26,514 nucleotides of DNA, taken from positions 1-26,514 of the forward strand of contig JAXGXJ010000018.1 of NCBI GenBank assembly GCA_040772905.1. Direction: 5' to 3'. Below the pieces are notes generated by a model. It saw only the letters and a list, made by a program, of their open reading frames with translations. It ran no database searches and was not told where the DNA came from. Of the stretch, positions 8,644 to 16,403 are shown in pieces. The stretch comes from JAXGXJ01 sp040772905 (GTDB lineage Bacteria > Actinomycetota > Thermoleophilia > RBG-16-64-13). Within the stretch, counting starts at the first letter, position 1. Every line of letters begins with the position of its first letter. Made by a program: the position numbers and the translations under genes.

Positions 8644-10362
8644 ATGCATTCCGGTGTAGGGTGGATGAGAAGGGCCGTGGGCGGGACTGCGCGTACGGCC
8701 GGGCATCGGGTCGCGAAGCAGTCCGCGATCCGGGTCGTGACCCGGATCGCGCTCACCGCTGTGTTCGTCGTGGGGCTGGTGTCCTTCGCGGCGTGCGGAG
8801 ATGATGGGCTCGAACTCGATGAGGTGAGACTCGACAGCGGTGTCGTCACCGGCTCGCTGAACGGAGACATCTGGTCTTTCAAGGGGATCCCTTACGCTGC
8901 TCCGCCCGTCGGCGATCTGCGGTGGCAGGCTCCTCAGCCTGTGGCTCCATGGGCGGAGCCTCGCGCGTGTACCGCCTTCGGGCCGGCCTGCCCACAACCC
9001 GCCAGTGCGGAGACGTTCTACCTGGCAGTGGGGGAGACCAGTGAGGATTGCCTCTATCTGAACGTCTGGGCTCCAGACCCGTCGTCGGACGCCGCCCAGC
9101 AGGCGCGCGGACTCCAGGATGAGGACGTAGAGCTCCTGCCTGTCATGGTGTGGATCCATGGGGGGAGTTTCGAGACCGGCGCCGGCTCCATGGCCGTCTA
9201 TGACGGCGCCAACCTAGCATCACTGGGTGTGGTGGCAGTCACGATCAACTATCGTCTGGGTCCGCTGGGGTTCCTGGCTCACCCTGCCTTGTCGGCGGAG
9301 TCACCGGAAGGCAGCTCGGGCAACTATGGGCTCTTGGACCAAGTGGCGGCGCTCAAGTGGGTGCAGACGAACATCGCCGCCTTCGGTGGAGACCCACAGC
9401 GGGTGACTGTGTTCGGGGAGTCGGCGGGAGCCATCAGCATCCTCGACTTGCTGGTGAGTCCTCTGGCCGAGGGGCTCTTCCAGCGGGCCATCGCTCAGAG
9501 CGGCATCATGCTCGACCAGGGTTTCGGCGTCACCACCAACGGCACACTGGCTGATGCTGAGGAGGACGGCCTTGCGCTGGCAGAGCGACTGGGGGTGGAG
9601 GCGAGCCTGGCACCCGTCGATGCCGCGGCCGCTCTCCGGTCGAAGAACCCCGAGGAGCTGCTGGGGGCATCCGGTGAGAGCGGCAGCGTCATGGAGCAGG
9701 GGCTCCGCTGGAAACCCGTGGCCGACGGATACGTACTACCCGACGTCCCCACCAAGCTCTGGGCGGAGGGCCGCAACCACGCGATGCCACTGCTCATCGG
9801 CTCGAACCTGGACGAAGGCAACCTGTTCCTGCAGGGTCTCACGTTGGAGCTCGCGCAATATCAGCAGCAGATGGAGGCAGTGTTCGGACCCTACACCCAG
9901 GAGGCTCTGGCGTTGTACCCGGTGAAGACCGCCGACGACATCACGCCTGCGTTCAGCCGCATGCTGACCGAGGTGGGGTTCGCGTCGACTGCTCGCCTCG
10001 CCGCCCGCTCGATGAGCGCGGCGGGTGCTCCCGCGTACCTGTATGAGTTCACCAGAGTGCCGTTCGACAACCCGTTGGGCGCGTTTCACGGGGTGGAGAT
10101 CCCGTACGTCTTCGGCAACACCTCACTATTCTCGGTCATGGGCGCGATCGAGCAGGCGGACGTCGACCTCTCGGCGGCACTCATGCGGTACTGGACCAGT
10201 TTCGCGCGGAGCGGTGTCCCTGGCTATGAGGGTGGGGTCGCCTGGCCGGCATACGATCCCGGCTCTGACCAGCATCTGGAACTGGGAGATACCATCACAG
10301 CGAAAGCCGGCCTGTACGAAGAGGCGTGCGATCTGGCCGACCGAGTGCGCGGGCTCGACTGA
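8644..10362 (+). CDS. Type B carboxylesterase, probable exported lipoprotein
   Basis: An alpha/beta-hydrolase of the carboxylesterase/para-nitrobenzyl esterase family that hydrolyses carboxylic ester bonds. The 572 residues contain the N-terminal family block GIPYAAPPVGDLRW, the oxyanion-hole motif HGGSF, the nucleophile elbow GESAGA with Ser260, a likely acid in SNLDEGN, and the catalytic His in FHGVEIPYVFG. The N-terminus has a long basic region, then a hydrophobic segment ending FAAC (about residues 36-49), which resembles a lipobox with Phe in place of the usual Leu. Export and lipidation are therefore plausible but not certain. GGAGG lies 6 nt before the ATG. A strong hairpin follows the stop. 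Substrate specificity cannot be predicted. Confidence 0.92.
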   Translation: MHSGVGWMRRAVGGTARTAGHRVAKQSAIRVVTRIALTAVFVVGLVSFAACGDDGLELDEVRLDSGVVTGSLNGDIWSFKGIPYAAPPVGDLRWQAPQPVAPWAEPRACTAFGPACPQPASAETFYLAVGETSEDCLYLNVWAPDPSSDAAQQARGLQDEDVELLPVMVWIHGGSFETGAGSMAVYDGANLASLGVVAVTINYRLGPLGFLAHPALSAESPEGSSGNYGLLDQVAALKWVQTNIAAFGGDPQRVTVFGESAGAISILDLLVSPLAEGLFQRAIAQSGIMLDQGFGVTTNGTLADAEEDGLALAERLGVEASLAPVDAAAALRSKNPEELLGASGESGSVMEQGLRWKPVADGYVLPDVPTKLWAEGRNHAMPLLIGSNLDEGNLFLQGLTLELAQYQQQMEAVFGPYTQEALALYPVKTADDITPAFSRMLTEVGFASTARLAARSMSAAGAPAYLYEFTRVPFDNPLGAFHGVEIPYVFGNTSLFSVMGAIEQADVDLSAALMRYWTSFARSGVPGYEGGVAWPAYDPGSDQHLELGDTITAKAGLYEEACDLADRVRGLD

Positions 10363-10390
10363 GCGACTGAGCCGGCGGACCCTCGGGCTC

Positions 10391-10416
10391 GGCGCCGCGC
10401 CTGCCGGCGCGGCGCC
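10391..10416. terminator. Perfect hairpin between convergent genes
   Basis: GGCGCCGCGCC and GGCGCGGCGCC form a perfect 11-bp G+C stem with a TGCC loop. It sits 28 bases after the esterase stop and before the end of the convergent DUF4389 gene, so it may serve both. No U-tract follows on either strand. Confidence 0.65.
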
Positions 10417-10475
10417 ATCATCAAGCAGCGGTACGATCCGGCGACGGGACGACGCGGGATCGGCCTACAGGGCTG

Positions 10476-10942
10476 CTATTCGGAGAGCGTGAAGGGCGGA
10501 TACTCGTCGGTCACCAGCAGCAGCGCATAGGCCGCCACGCGCAACATCCACCGGTTCACACTCACCACGAAGTCGAACAGCGCCCGCGGATAGCGACCCG
10601 TGAACAGGATGGCGAACCACGCGATCACCACGCACACGAAGGCCGCGATGTAGAGGAAGTACAGGATGATCCAATGGGGGATGGCCAGGAACCATTTCAC
10701 CAGCGGCATCCAACGCTTGAGCTGTGTGGCGTCCGGATAGGGGAAGTCCAAGTGGACGGCCTGCTCCTCGTCTGTGGAGGGGTACTCGTCGCGGAGGAGT
10801 TGGCCGTACGCGGTCACCCTCATGAGGAACCGGGTGAGCTGCAGGTTCCAGTCGTACCACCAGCGGGGGTATTTCTGGCGGAACAGGATCATGAGCAAGA
10901 CCGGCAGGAAGAGGATCCCGCCCACGGCCCACTGCCAGGAGT
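10476..10942 (-). pseudogene. DUF4389 membrane protein, 3' fragment (split by IS256-family insertion)
   Basis: This fragment encodes the C-terminal 152 residues of a DUF4389 protein plus the stop codon, and includes the target duplication. Seen: two strongly hydrophobic segments near its start (ILFLPVLLMILF) and its middle (WIILYFLYIAAFVCVVIAWF), the FTGRYPR motif and the RVAAYALLLVTDEYPPF ending typical of DUF4389. The reading frame continues without a stop back through the target duplication into the insertion sequence. Joining it to the 5' fragment at 12321-12512 restores one frame of 216 residues, reading GYSW then QWAVGG. A GTG at 10925 could in principle start a shorter product, but no ribosome site supports it. 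The function of DUF4389 is unknown. Confidence 0.9.
10935..10942. repeat. Target-site duplication, left copy
   Basis: CCAGGAGT flanks the insertion sequence directly and is identical to the copy at 12321-12328. Eight bases is the usual duplication for IS256-family elements. Confidence 0.92.
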
Positions 10943-12320
10943 GGTTGTGTTTGTCAATCTGTGCAAAAGCAGATCACGGTATGACGCTGGTCCTTCCGTG
11001 ACGTCTTCTTCTTAGGCCGCCTCCTCCAGTTGCCGCAGTAGTTCGCGCTTGTGCTCGTCAAGGAGATCCATGTTGAGGTAGCGATGCTCCTCGAGCCAGC
11101 CTTCATGGGTCTCGACGGCGAGAGCCCGGATGAGCCTCAGGCAGCTGTCGACGTTCGGGAAGATCCTCACCACCCGGGTCCGGCGCTTGATCTCCTCGTT
11201 CAGCCTCTCCAGCATGTTGGTGCTCTTGAGATGCTTGTGATGGCCGCGGGGCAGACGGTAAAAGGTCAGGGTCTCGGCGATGTTCTCCTCCACCCAGTCG
11301 CAGAGCTTGGGATAGGTCTTCTGCCAACGAGCGAGCCAGGCGGAGAGGTCTTTCTGGGCTTCGGCCACGTCCCGGCGATCGTAGAGCCACCGGAGCTCCT
11401 GCAGGCAGTCGTCGTTGGCTTTCCGGGGCAGGTGGTCAAGAGCGTTACGCAGGAAATGCACGTAGCAGCGTTGCCAGGCGGCTTCGGGGAGCATCTCCAT
11501 AAGGCTCTTCCGCAGTCCTTCGTGGGCGTCGGAGACCACGAACTCGACGCCGTGGAGTCCTCGGTCTCTCAAGGAGGCGAGGAAGTCCCGCCAGCTCGTC
11601 TGGCTCTCCCTGCCGGCCAGTTCCACCCCCAAGACCTGGCGGTAACCCTCCTGGTTGATGCCGATGCCGATGAAGACGGCCTGGGAACGGATGACGCCGC
11701 CTTCCCGCACTTTCTCGTAGCGGGCGTCGAGGATCAGGTAGGGGTAGGGTTCCTCCAGGCGCCTAGTCGCGAACTCCCGCAGGCTCTTATCGAGGCCCTT
11801 GTTGATTTGGCTGATGGCCGAAGCGGAGAAGCTGTGGCCGCACAGTTCCTCGGTGATGGCCTTCACCTTGCGGGTGGAGACCCCCTGGACATACATCTCG
11901 GCAAGAGCTGAGACCAAGGCCTTCTCCGAGCGTTGGTAGCGCTCGAAGAGCTCCGTGGAGAAGCGGCCGTCGCGGTCACGGGGGACTCTCAGTTCCAGCT
12001 TGCCCACCCGGGTGACAAGAGTGCGGGGGTAGTAGCCCGCGCGGTAGCCCAGGCGGCCCTCGGTGCGCTCACCAGGTTCCGCACCGACGGTGTCGGTCAT
12101 CTCAGCTTCGAGAATCTGCTGCATCGCCTCGCGCACGATCTCGCGCAAGAAGTTCTTGTCCTCGGCAATCAGCGCTTTAAGGTTAGACCGTGCTTGAGTA
12201 CTCTTGTCCTGGGTCATGGTGTGCTCCCTCTCGTAGGGGTGATTCGGCATCACATGCATACCATGACCTTTTCTCTTGTCCTTCCCTCAAGAGCTTTTGC
12301 ACACAAGTCAGCACACTACC
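10943..12320 (-). mobile_element. Complete IS256-family insertion sequence (1378 bp)
   Basis: The element is bounded by imperfect terminal inverted repeats of about 28 bp. Read inward, the ends begin GGTTGTGTTTG (left) and GGTAGTGTGCT (right) and both finish with TGTGCAAAAGC; by hand 19 of 28 positions match. The ends lie immediately inside an exact 8-bp direct duplication (CCAGGAGT). It carries one intact transposase gene on the reverse strand. The size, repeat layout and duplication length all fit the IS256 family. It interrupts a DUF4389 gene in the same orientation as that gene. The exact duplication and the open host frame on both sides indicate a recent insertion. Confidence 0.95.
11012..12217 (-). 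CDS. IS256-family (mutator-type) DDE transposase
   Basis: The 401-residue transposase cuts and inserts the element at 10943-12320. The catalytic DDE triad is visible: Asp in LILDARYEK, Asp in VVSDAHEGL, and Glu in STNMLERLNEEIKRR. The family's C-x2-H element appears as CYVHFLRN. The N-terminal part has the DTVGAEPGERTEGRLGYR block common to this family. I chose the ATG at 12217 (MTQDKST) because GGGAG lies 6 nt upstream; a longer 415-residue reading from 12259 has no ribosome site. Length and catalytic residues look intact, so the enzyme is probably active. Confidence 0.95.
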   Translation of the reverse strand: MTQDKSTQARSNLKALIAEDKNFLREIVREAMQQILEAEMTDTVGAEPGERTEGRLGYRAGYYPRTLVTRVGKLELRVPRDRDGRFSTELFERYQRSEKALVSALAEMYVQGVSTRKVKAITEELCGHSFSASAISQINKGLDKSLREFATRRLEEPYPYLILDARYEKVREGGVIRSQAVFIGIGINQEGYRQVLGVELAGRESQTSWRDFLASLRDRGLHGVEFVVSDAHEGLRKSLMEMLPEAAWQRCYVHFLRNALDHLPRKANDDCLQELRWLYDRRDVAEAQKDLSAWLARWQKTYPKLCDWVEENIAETLTFYRLPRGHHKHLKSTNMLERLNEEIKRRTRVVRIFPNVDSCLRLIRALAVETHEGWLEEHRYLNMDLLDEHKRELLRQLEEAA

Positions 12321-12328
12321 CCAGGAGT
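12321..12328. repeat. Target-site duplication, right copy
   Basis: CCAGGAGT, identical to 10935-10942, directly abuts the right inverted repeat. Confidence 0.92.
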
Positions 12329-12512
12329 AGCCCATGCCTTCGACCGAGATGGTGCCCGAACTGAGCAGGCCCGCGATGATACCGATAGGGATTATCCACA
12401 GGAAGCGGAGCCCGGTGGTGAGCCGGTTCAGCTCGCGGTCGGGGTAGTCCACGTTGTAGGTGAGTGGGTAGCCGGTCACGGTAGGATACGGTTGCGGTGA
12501 GTACTCCTGCAT
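12321..12512 (-). pseudogene. DUF4389 membrane protein, 5' fragment
   Basis: This encodes the first 64 residues of the interrupted protein, MQEYSPQPYPTVTGYPL onward, with a hydrophobic segment at about 37-51 (LWIIPIGIIAGLL). It ends at GYSW where the target duplication and insertion begin. The start ATG at 12512-12510 is well supported by GGAGG 6 nt upstream. Read through into the insertion sequence, the frame adds foreign residues before a stop, so a truncated single-helix peptide may still be made. Confidence 0.9.
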
Positions 12513-12592
12513 CTCCGGCCTCCAAACGGTTCGATGGCGCATGCGCACCAGGATAGCGCGTTCTCGAAAAGGTGAGTGAACGCTTCCCCGGC

Positions 12593-12621
12593 TTGAATGC
12601 CCCTTGCCGGTGGCCGATAAT
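12593..12621 (+). promoter_or_regulatory. Sigma-70-type promoter for the QueG-like gene
   Basis: TTGAAT (12593-12598) and GATAAT (12616-12621) are separated by exactly 17 bp. The -10 hexamer lies about 31 bases before the start codon at 12653. Both hexamers match consensus at five of six positions (TTGACA, TATAAT). Confidence 0.65.
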
Positions 12622-12652
12622 GTGCGGACCTGAAAACGCTGCTGGAGGAGGC

Positions 12653-13633
12653 ATGATCGGCCACACGGTACATCTCGGCCGAGAGCCGGTGGATGATGTG
12701 ACCGCGGCCCTGCGCGAGCAGCTGGCGCGGTCACTCCGAGAGGCAGGTTTCGTGCATCGCCTGGCCCCGGTGAGCATCACCACGGAGTTACACCGGAGGC
12801 TGGTGCACCTGCGTGACAGCGGCCTCTTGAGCGCGTGCCTGTACGAGGAATACGAGCAGAGTCTCGTCTTCTCTTGCCCCGGCGTGGCCCACCCGCGCAC
12901 TCTCATCGTGGTGGCGACCCCCTCGCCTGCGGTGAAGGTGCGGTTCCATCTCGAGGATGGACCGCTTGAGGCAGTCATCCCGCCGACCTACATCCACCGG
13001 GCCGACCAGGAGCGCTGCCTGCGGATACTGCGCTCCGTGCTTGCGCCGGCGGGTGGTGCCGTGGCCTTGGCCCACGGCCCGGTGAAGTTGCTCGCCACGC
13101 ATAGCGGCCTCGCCCAGTACGGGCGCAACAACCTGGCCTACGTGACGGGATTCGGTTCGTATGTGCGACTGGACATGTACTGCACCGATGTCGACCTGGG
13201 TGCCGTGCGAGACGAGTTCAAAGGCAGCCTGCGCATGAGTTGCTGTCCTCCCTGCCGCAACTGTCACCACGTATGCCCCACGGGCTGTATCCCGCATGAC
13301 GGCACGGTGATCGAGGCTGAGCGTTGCCTCACCTATCTGAACGAGCATGAAGGGGAGTGGCCCGGCTGGCTTGACCCGGTCGCCCACAACAGTCTTGTGG
13401 GCTGCATGCACTGTCACGCACTATGTCCGGCCAACCGGTGCTACGTCCGCAAGGAGCCTCTGGTCGCAGAGTTCGACCACAGCGAGACCGATCTGATCAT
13501 ACAGGGCTTGGCGGTGGACAAGTTGCCCTCGGCTCTGCGTCAGAAGCTGGCCGCGCTGGACCTGGACGACTATGCCACTGTGCTGGGCCGCAACATCCGC
13601 GCGCTGAAGCGGGCCGAGGCGGAGCGGGCCTGA
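12653..13633 (+). CDS. QueG-like double [4Fe-4S] cluster protein
   Basis: A 326-residue protein related to the epoxyqueuosine reductase QueG, the cobalamin- and Fe-S-dependent enzyme of the last step of queuosine synthesis. Seen: an N-terminal part of about 190 residues that includes YGRNNLAYVTGFGSYVRL, in the place where QueG has its G(R/K)N block. Then come two ferredoxin-type clusters: C198-x2-C201-x2-C204-x3-C208-P, and C225 with C251-x2-C254-x3-C258-P. The HEAT-repeat tail of longer QueG proteins is absent. The start ATG has GGAGGAGG just upstream and a good promoter. Homologues in anaerobes are often labelled epoxyqueuosine reductase without proof. No queuosine genes are nearby, so a different reductase or electron-carrier role is possible. 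Confidence 0.8.
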   Translation: MIGHTVHLGREPVDDVTAALREQLARSLREAGFVHRLAPVSITTELHRRLVHLRDSGLLSACLYEEYEQSLVFSCPGVAHPRTLIVVATPSPAVKVRFHLEDGPLEAVIPPTYIHRADQERCLRILRSVLAPAGGAVALAHGPVKLLATHSGLAQYGRNNLAYVTGFGSYVRLDMYCTDVDLGAVRDEFKGSLRMSCCPPCRNCHHVCPTGCIPHDGTVIEAERCLTYLNEHEGEWPGWLDPVAHNSLVGCMHCHALCPANRCYVRKEPLVAEFDHSETDLIIQGLAVDKLPSALRQKLAALDLDDYATVLGRNIRALKRAEAERA

Positions 13634-13640
13634 CCTGGTC

Positions 13641-13658
13641 GGAGCGGCCCTTCGCTCC
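13641..13658. terminator. Short hairpin between convergent genes
   Basis: GGAGCG and CGCTCC form a 6-bp stem with a 6-base loop inside the 34-base gap between the QueG-like stop and the convergent padR stop. It could act for both genes, but it is short and has no U-tract. Confidence 0.35.
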
Positions 13659-13667
13659 TGCCGTCGT

Positions 13668-14153
13668 CTATCCGCCGACCGCCGTGCGGCGACCGCTCTT
13701 GACGGCCGCTCTCGCGGTGACGGCAAGCCCTTCCAGGCTGGCGGCTCGGGCTGAGAGCGCAGCCGCCATCGCCGCGAGTACCTCGAGTCCGTGCTCGGTG
13801 ATGGTGTACACGCGGCGGCTGGGGCCGGACTCCGCCGTCTGCCAGGAGGAGGTGACGAATCCCTGCTGTTCCATGGCGCGCAGCATGCGGTACATGGTGC
13901 CCGAGTCTACGCACACCAGTCCTCCGGCGAGAGCGACGATGTGCTCGACCAGTTCGTATCCGTGCAGGTCGGATTCGGCCAGCGATGCCAAGATGGCCAC
14001 TTCCAACACCGCCCTGCGGTAACCGCCTCCGCCGGGGCCGCCTCCAGGGCCGCCCCCCAAGCCTTCCTCTGCGCCACACATGCCCGCGCCGGGGCCGGCT
14101 GCCCGCCGGCCCCGGCCGCGGCCGGTCCTCATATCATTGTCTAGATCAGCCAT
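13668..14153 (-). CDS. PadR-family transcriptional regulator
   Basis: A 161-residue winged-helix DNA-binding protein. The PadR core is clear: AVLEVAILASLAESDLHGYELVEHIVAL, then GTMYRMLRAMEQQGFVTSSW and GPSRRVYTITEHG (wing). The C-terminal helix is short, as in the compact PadR subfamily. It is preceded by an unusual N-terminal tail of about 45 residues, Arg/Gly-rich and then GGGPGGGPGGGG. I chose the ATG at 14153, which has GGGA just upstream; a start three codons earlier has none. It lies 83 bases downstream of the MrpORP gene on the same strand, so it is probably the last gene of the ORP operon and may autoregulate through the palindrome at 18621-18639. That link is inferred. Confidence 0.9.
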   Translation of the reverse strand: MADLDNDMRTGRGRGRRAAGPGAGMCGAEEGLGGGPGGGPGGGGYRRAVLEVAILASLAESDLHGYELVEHIVALAGGLVCVDSGTMYRMLRAMEQQGFVTSSWQTAESGPSRRVYTITEHGLEVLAAMAAALSARAASLEGLAVTARAAVKSGRRTAVGG

Positions 14154-14236
14154 AAGTCCCATCGATCGATGCGAACCGTGTTCCGCCCCTCATGTTACAG
14201 CGGTCGAAGCCGTCGGGACAATCGTGCGCTGGTCCA

Positions 14237-15481
14237 CTAGTGGTCGCAGGTGTTCTCACCGGTCTGCAGGTCGCCGGCCAGGTACTGTCGCACCAGGGTC
14301 TCCGGCTCGAGAGCGGGAGCCCCGGTGAGCACTTCTACGCCCCGCTGCTGCAGGAGCTGTTTCGCCTGTCCTCCCATGCCGCCCGCGATGACGAAATCGA
14401 TGCCCTGCTCGGACAGCCACACCGGAAGCAGGCCGGGCTGGTGTTCGGGAGGGGTGAGCGACTGCATGCCCGTCACTTCCTGGGTCGCGGTGTCGACGTC
14501 CACCAGGACGAACTGCTCACAGTGGCCGAAGTGCAGGCAGAGGACGTCGTTGGTCACCGGTACCGCGAAACGCATGCCGGCCTTCTTGGCCTTGGCAGTC
14601 GCCCCGGAGGCCTCCTGCTTCACGACTTCTCTGTCGACGACGCCGGCGTCACCGCTCCCGTTGCCGTCGTCCAGAGCCAGGATAGGCAGTATCGCCTGCG
14701 CGAACTCCCGGGCCGCCACGCTCTCCGGATAGGCCTCGACGTAGGGTCGCCCGCTGTCGCCGGCCTCGACGATGGCAGGGTCGAGGGGGATGCTGCCCAG
14801 GAAGGGCACTCCCGCCTTCTCGGCCATGCTGGAACCGCCACCGCGGCTGAACACGTGAGTGACTTCGCCGCAATGAGGACAGACGAAGCCGGCCATGTTC
14901 TCTATGACTCCGAGTACAGGCAGGTTGAGCAGCGCACAGAAGCGCACCGACCGGCGCACGTTGACGAGAGCGGTCTCCTGCGGGGTGGTGACGATCACGG
15001 CCCCGTCCATCTTGCCGATGGCTTGGCAGACGGCCAGAGGTTCGTCACCGGTGCCCGGAGGCGAGTCGATGATGAGGTAGTCGAGTTCGCCCCAGTCGAC
15101 GTCGCTCAAGAACTGCTCGATCATGTTGGCCTTCATGGGGCCGCGCCAGACCACGGCGTCTTCCCTGTCGCCCAGCAGGAAACCGATGGACATGATCTTG
15201 AGATTGTCGCCCACGTCGATCGGGATCAAGGTCTCGCCCAGCACCGCTGGGGTGGCACGCCCGAGGCCGAGCAGTTGCGGCACGGTCGGGCCGTGCAGGT
15301 CGACGTCCAGCAGGCCCACCTGCTTGCCGCTCAAGGCCAACGACATAGCCAGGTTCACAGCCACCGTGCTCTTGCCCACGCCGCCCTTGCCGGAGAGGAC
15401 GATCACCTTATGTTTGATCTGCGTCATCCGCTCCTTGACGGCCTCGGCACGCTCGGCATGGGCGTCATGTCCATGTTGCAT
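14237..15481 (-). CDS. MrpORP: Mrp/NBP35 ATPase fused to an orange-protein (NifX-fold) domain
   Basis: The 414-residue protein combines two modules. Residues about 22-270 are an Mrp/NBP35 P-loop ATPase: GKGGVGKST (31-39), a DVDLHGPT block, DSPPGTGDEP, and the CPHC pair (Cys201, Cys204) used by this family to hold a bridging Fe-S cluster between two subunits. The usual N-terminal DUF59 domain of Mrp is absent. After a Gly/Ala/Lys linker, residues 303-414 form a dinitrogenase iron-molybdenum cofactor (NifX/ORP) domain beginning MRFAVPVTND and ending NTCDH. This fusion is the MrpORP architecture described in Desulfovibrio and linked to Fe-S cluster handling. The start ATG lies one base after the upstream stop, so it is operonic. 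The likely role, inferred from family, is a scaffold or carrier of Fe-S or Mo-containing clusters in the cytoplasm. Confidence 0.93.
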   Translation of the reverse strand: MQHGHDAHAERAEAVKERMTQIKHKVIVLSGKGGVGKSTVAVNLAMSLALSGKQVGLLDVDLHGPTVPQLLGLGRATPAVLGETLIPIDVGDNLKIMSIGFLLGDREDAVVWRGPMKANMIEQFLSDVDWGELDYLIIDSPPGTGDEPLAVCQAIGKMDGAVIVTTPQETALVNVRRSVRFCALLNLPVLGVIENMAGFVCPHCGEVTHVFSRGGGSSMAEKAGVPFLGSIPLDPAIVEAGDSGRPYVEAYPESVAAREFAQAILPILALDDGNGSGDAGVVDREVVKQEASGATAKAKKAGMRFAVPVTNDVLCLHFGHCEQFVLVDVDTATQEVTGMQSLTPPEHQPGLLPVWLSEQGIDFVIAGGMGGQAKQLLQQRGVEVLTGAPALEPETLVRQYLAGDLQTGENTCDH

Positions 15482-15482
15482 C

Positions 15483-16403
15483 TCAGTTGCTCACTTTCTT
15501 CGGTAACTCTTCGATTCTCTTCCACACCCGCCGCATCTCTTCCGCGACGGGACTGTCGCCATACTCCACGATACTCTTTCCCTGCACCTGTGCTTCCACC
15601 ACTGCCGGGTCGTAAGGGAGCACCCCCACCACCGGGATCTCGCGGGCCTCAGCCCAGGCGCATACGCTCTCGCTCCGTTCCGGATTGATATCCGACCTGT
15701 TCATGCACACGGCCAACGGGCACTGGAACTGCTGTACCAGGGCGGCCACGCGCTCCAAGTCGTGCATGCCCGACACGGTAGGCTCGGTCACCAGCAGCAC
15801 CAGGTCGGCGCCGGTCACCGATGCTATCACCGGGCAGGCCACACCTGGGGGTCCGTCCACCAAGATCAGCTCGGCGCCCTCTTCCCGGGCGATCTCCAGA
15901 GCCGTGTTCCGAACCATGGTGACCAGTTTGCCCGAGTTGTCACCGCCTGCGTGCAGGCGGGCGTCCACGAGCGGTCCGCGTCGAGTGGACGAGACGAACA
16001 GCGTGCCCCTTTCGGGCTCTATCATCTCCACCGCATCGCACGTGCATACCAGGCTGCACAGGCCGCACCCCTCACACGCCAGGGGGTCCACTCGATAGGA
16101 CGGACGTCCCTTCTCATCGGGGAAGACCTCGATGGCGTCGAAGCGGCAGTACTCCGCGCATGCTCCGCAACCGCAGCAGCGGTCCGGGTGGATGACCGCC
16201 TCCTTGCCGGCGAAGAAGCTCTCCTCGCGCGTGCGTTGGGGGCTGAGCAGCAGATGGAGATCGGCCGCGTCCACGTCGCAGTCGGCCAGCACCGCGTCGT
16301 GGGCCAAAGTGGCCAGCGCGCCGACCACGGTCGTCTTGCCGGTACCGCCCTTGCCGCTGAGGACCACTATCTGCCGAGGGAGGGTCGTCTGCTCGTCCGT
16401 CAT
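15483..16403 (-). CDS. MinD-type ATPase with inserted 2x[4Fe-4S] ferredoxin domain (second copy)
   Basis: A 306-residue ATPase of the MinD superfamily (COG1149 type). It has the deviant Walker A GKGGTGKT (17-24), the DCDVDAADLH switch, then an inserted ferredoxin domain with C76-x2-C79-x2-C82-x3-C86 and C110-x2-C113-x2-C116-x3-C120. The ATPase fold resumes with DGPPGVACPV and MNRSD. In Desulfovibrio such proteins come in pairs and belong to the ORP complex. Its ATG overlaps the stop of the paralogue upstream (ATGA), and its stop is one base from the MrpORP start. The function is inferred from this context: ATP-driven assembly or electron delivery with the ORP protein. Confidence 0.92.
   Translation of the reverse strand: MTDEQTTLPRQIVVLSGKGGTGKTTVVGALATLAHDAVLADCDVDAADLHLLLSPQRTREESFFAGKEAVIHPDRCCGCGACAEYCRFDAIEVFPDEKGRPSYRVDPLACEGCGLCSLVCTCDAVEMIEPERGTLFVSSTRRGPLVDARLHAGGDNSGKLVTMVRNTALEIAREEGAELILVDGPPGVACPVIASVTGADLVLLVTEPTVSGMHDLERVAALVQQFQCPLAVCMNRSDINPERSESVCAWAEAREIPVVGVLPYDPAVVEAQVQGKSIVEYGDSPVAEEMRRVWKRIEELPKKVSN

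Noticed and set aside
10476..10925. Intact 149-residue DUF4389 gene starting at the GTG at 10925
   Set aside because: The frame continues upstream to the insertion junction and joins exactly with the 5' fragment beyond the element, so it is a 3' fragment, not a full gene.
14161..14170. ATCGATCGAT palindrome upstream of padR as a regulator site
   Set aside because: It is a simple self-complementary tetramer repeat that arises easily by chance and does not resemble the ORP operon palindrome.
14192..15688. Forward open frame of 498 residues opposite MrpORP
   Set aside because: The reverse strand carries intact Mrp and ORP motifs; the forward product has no domain and a shadow-type composition.
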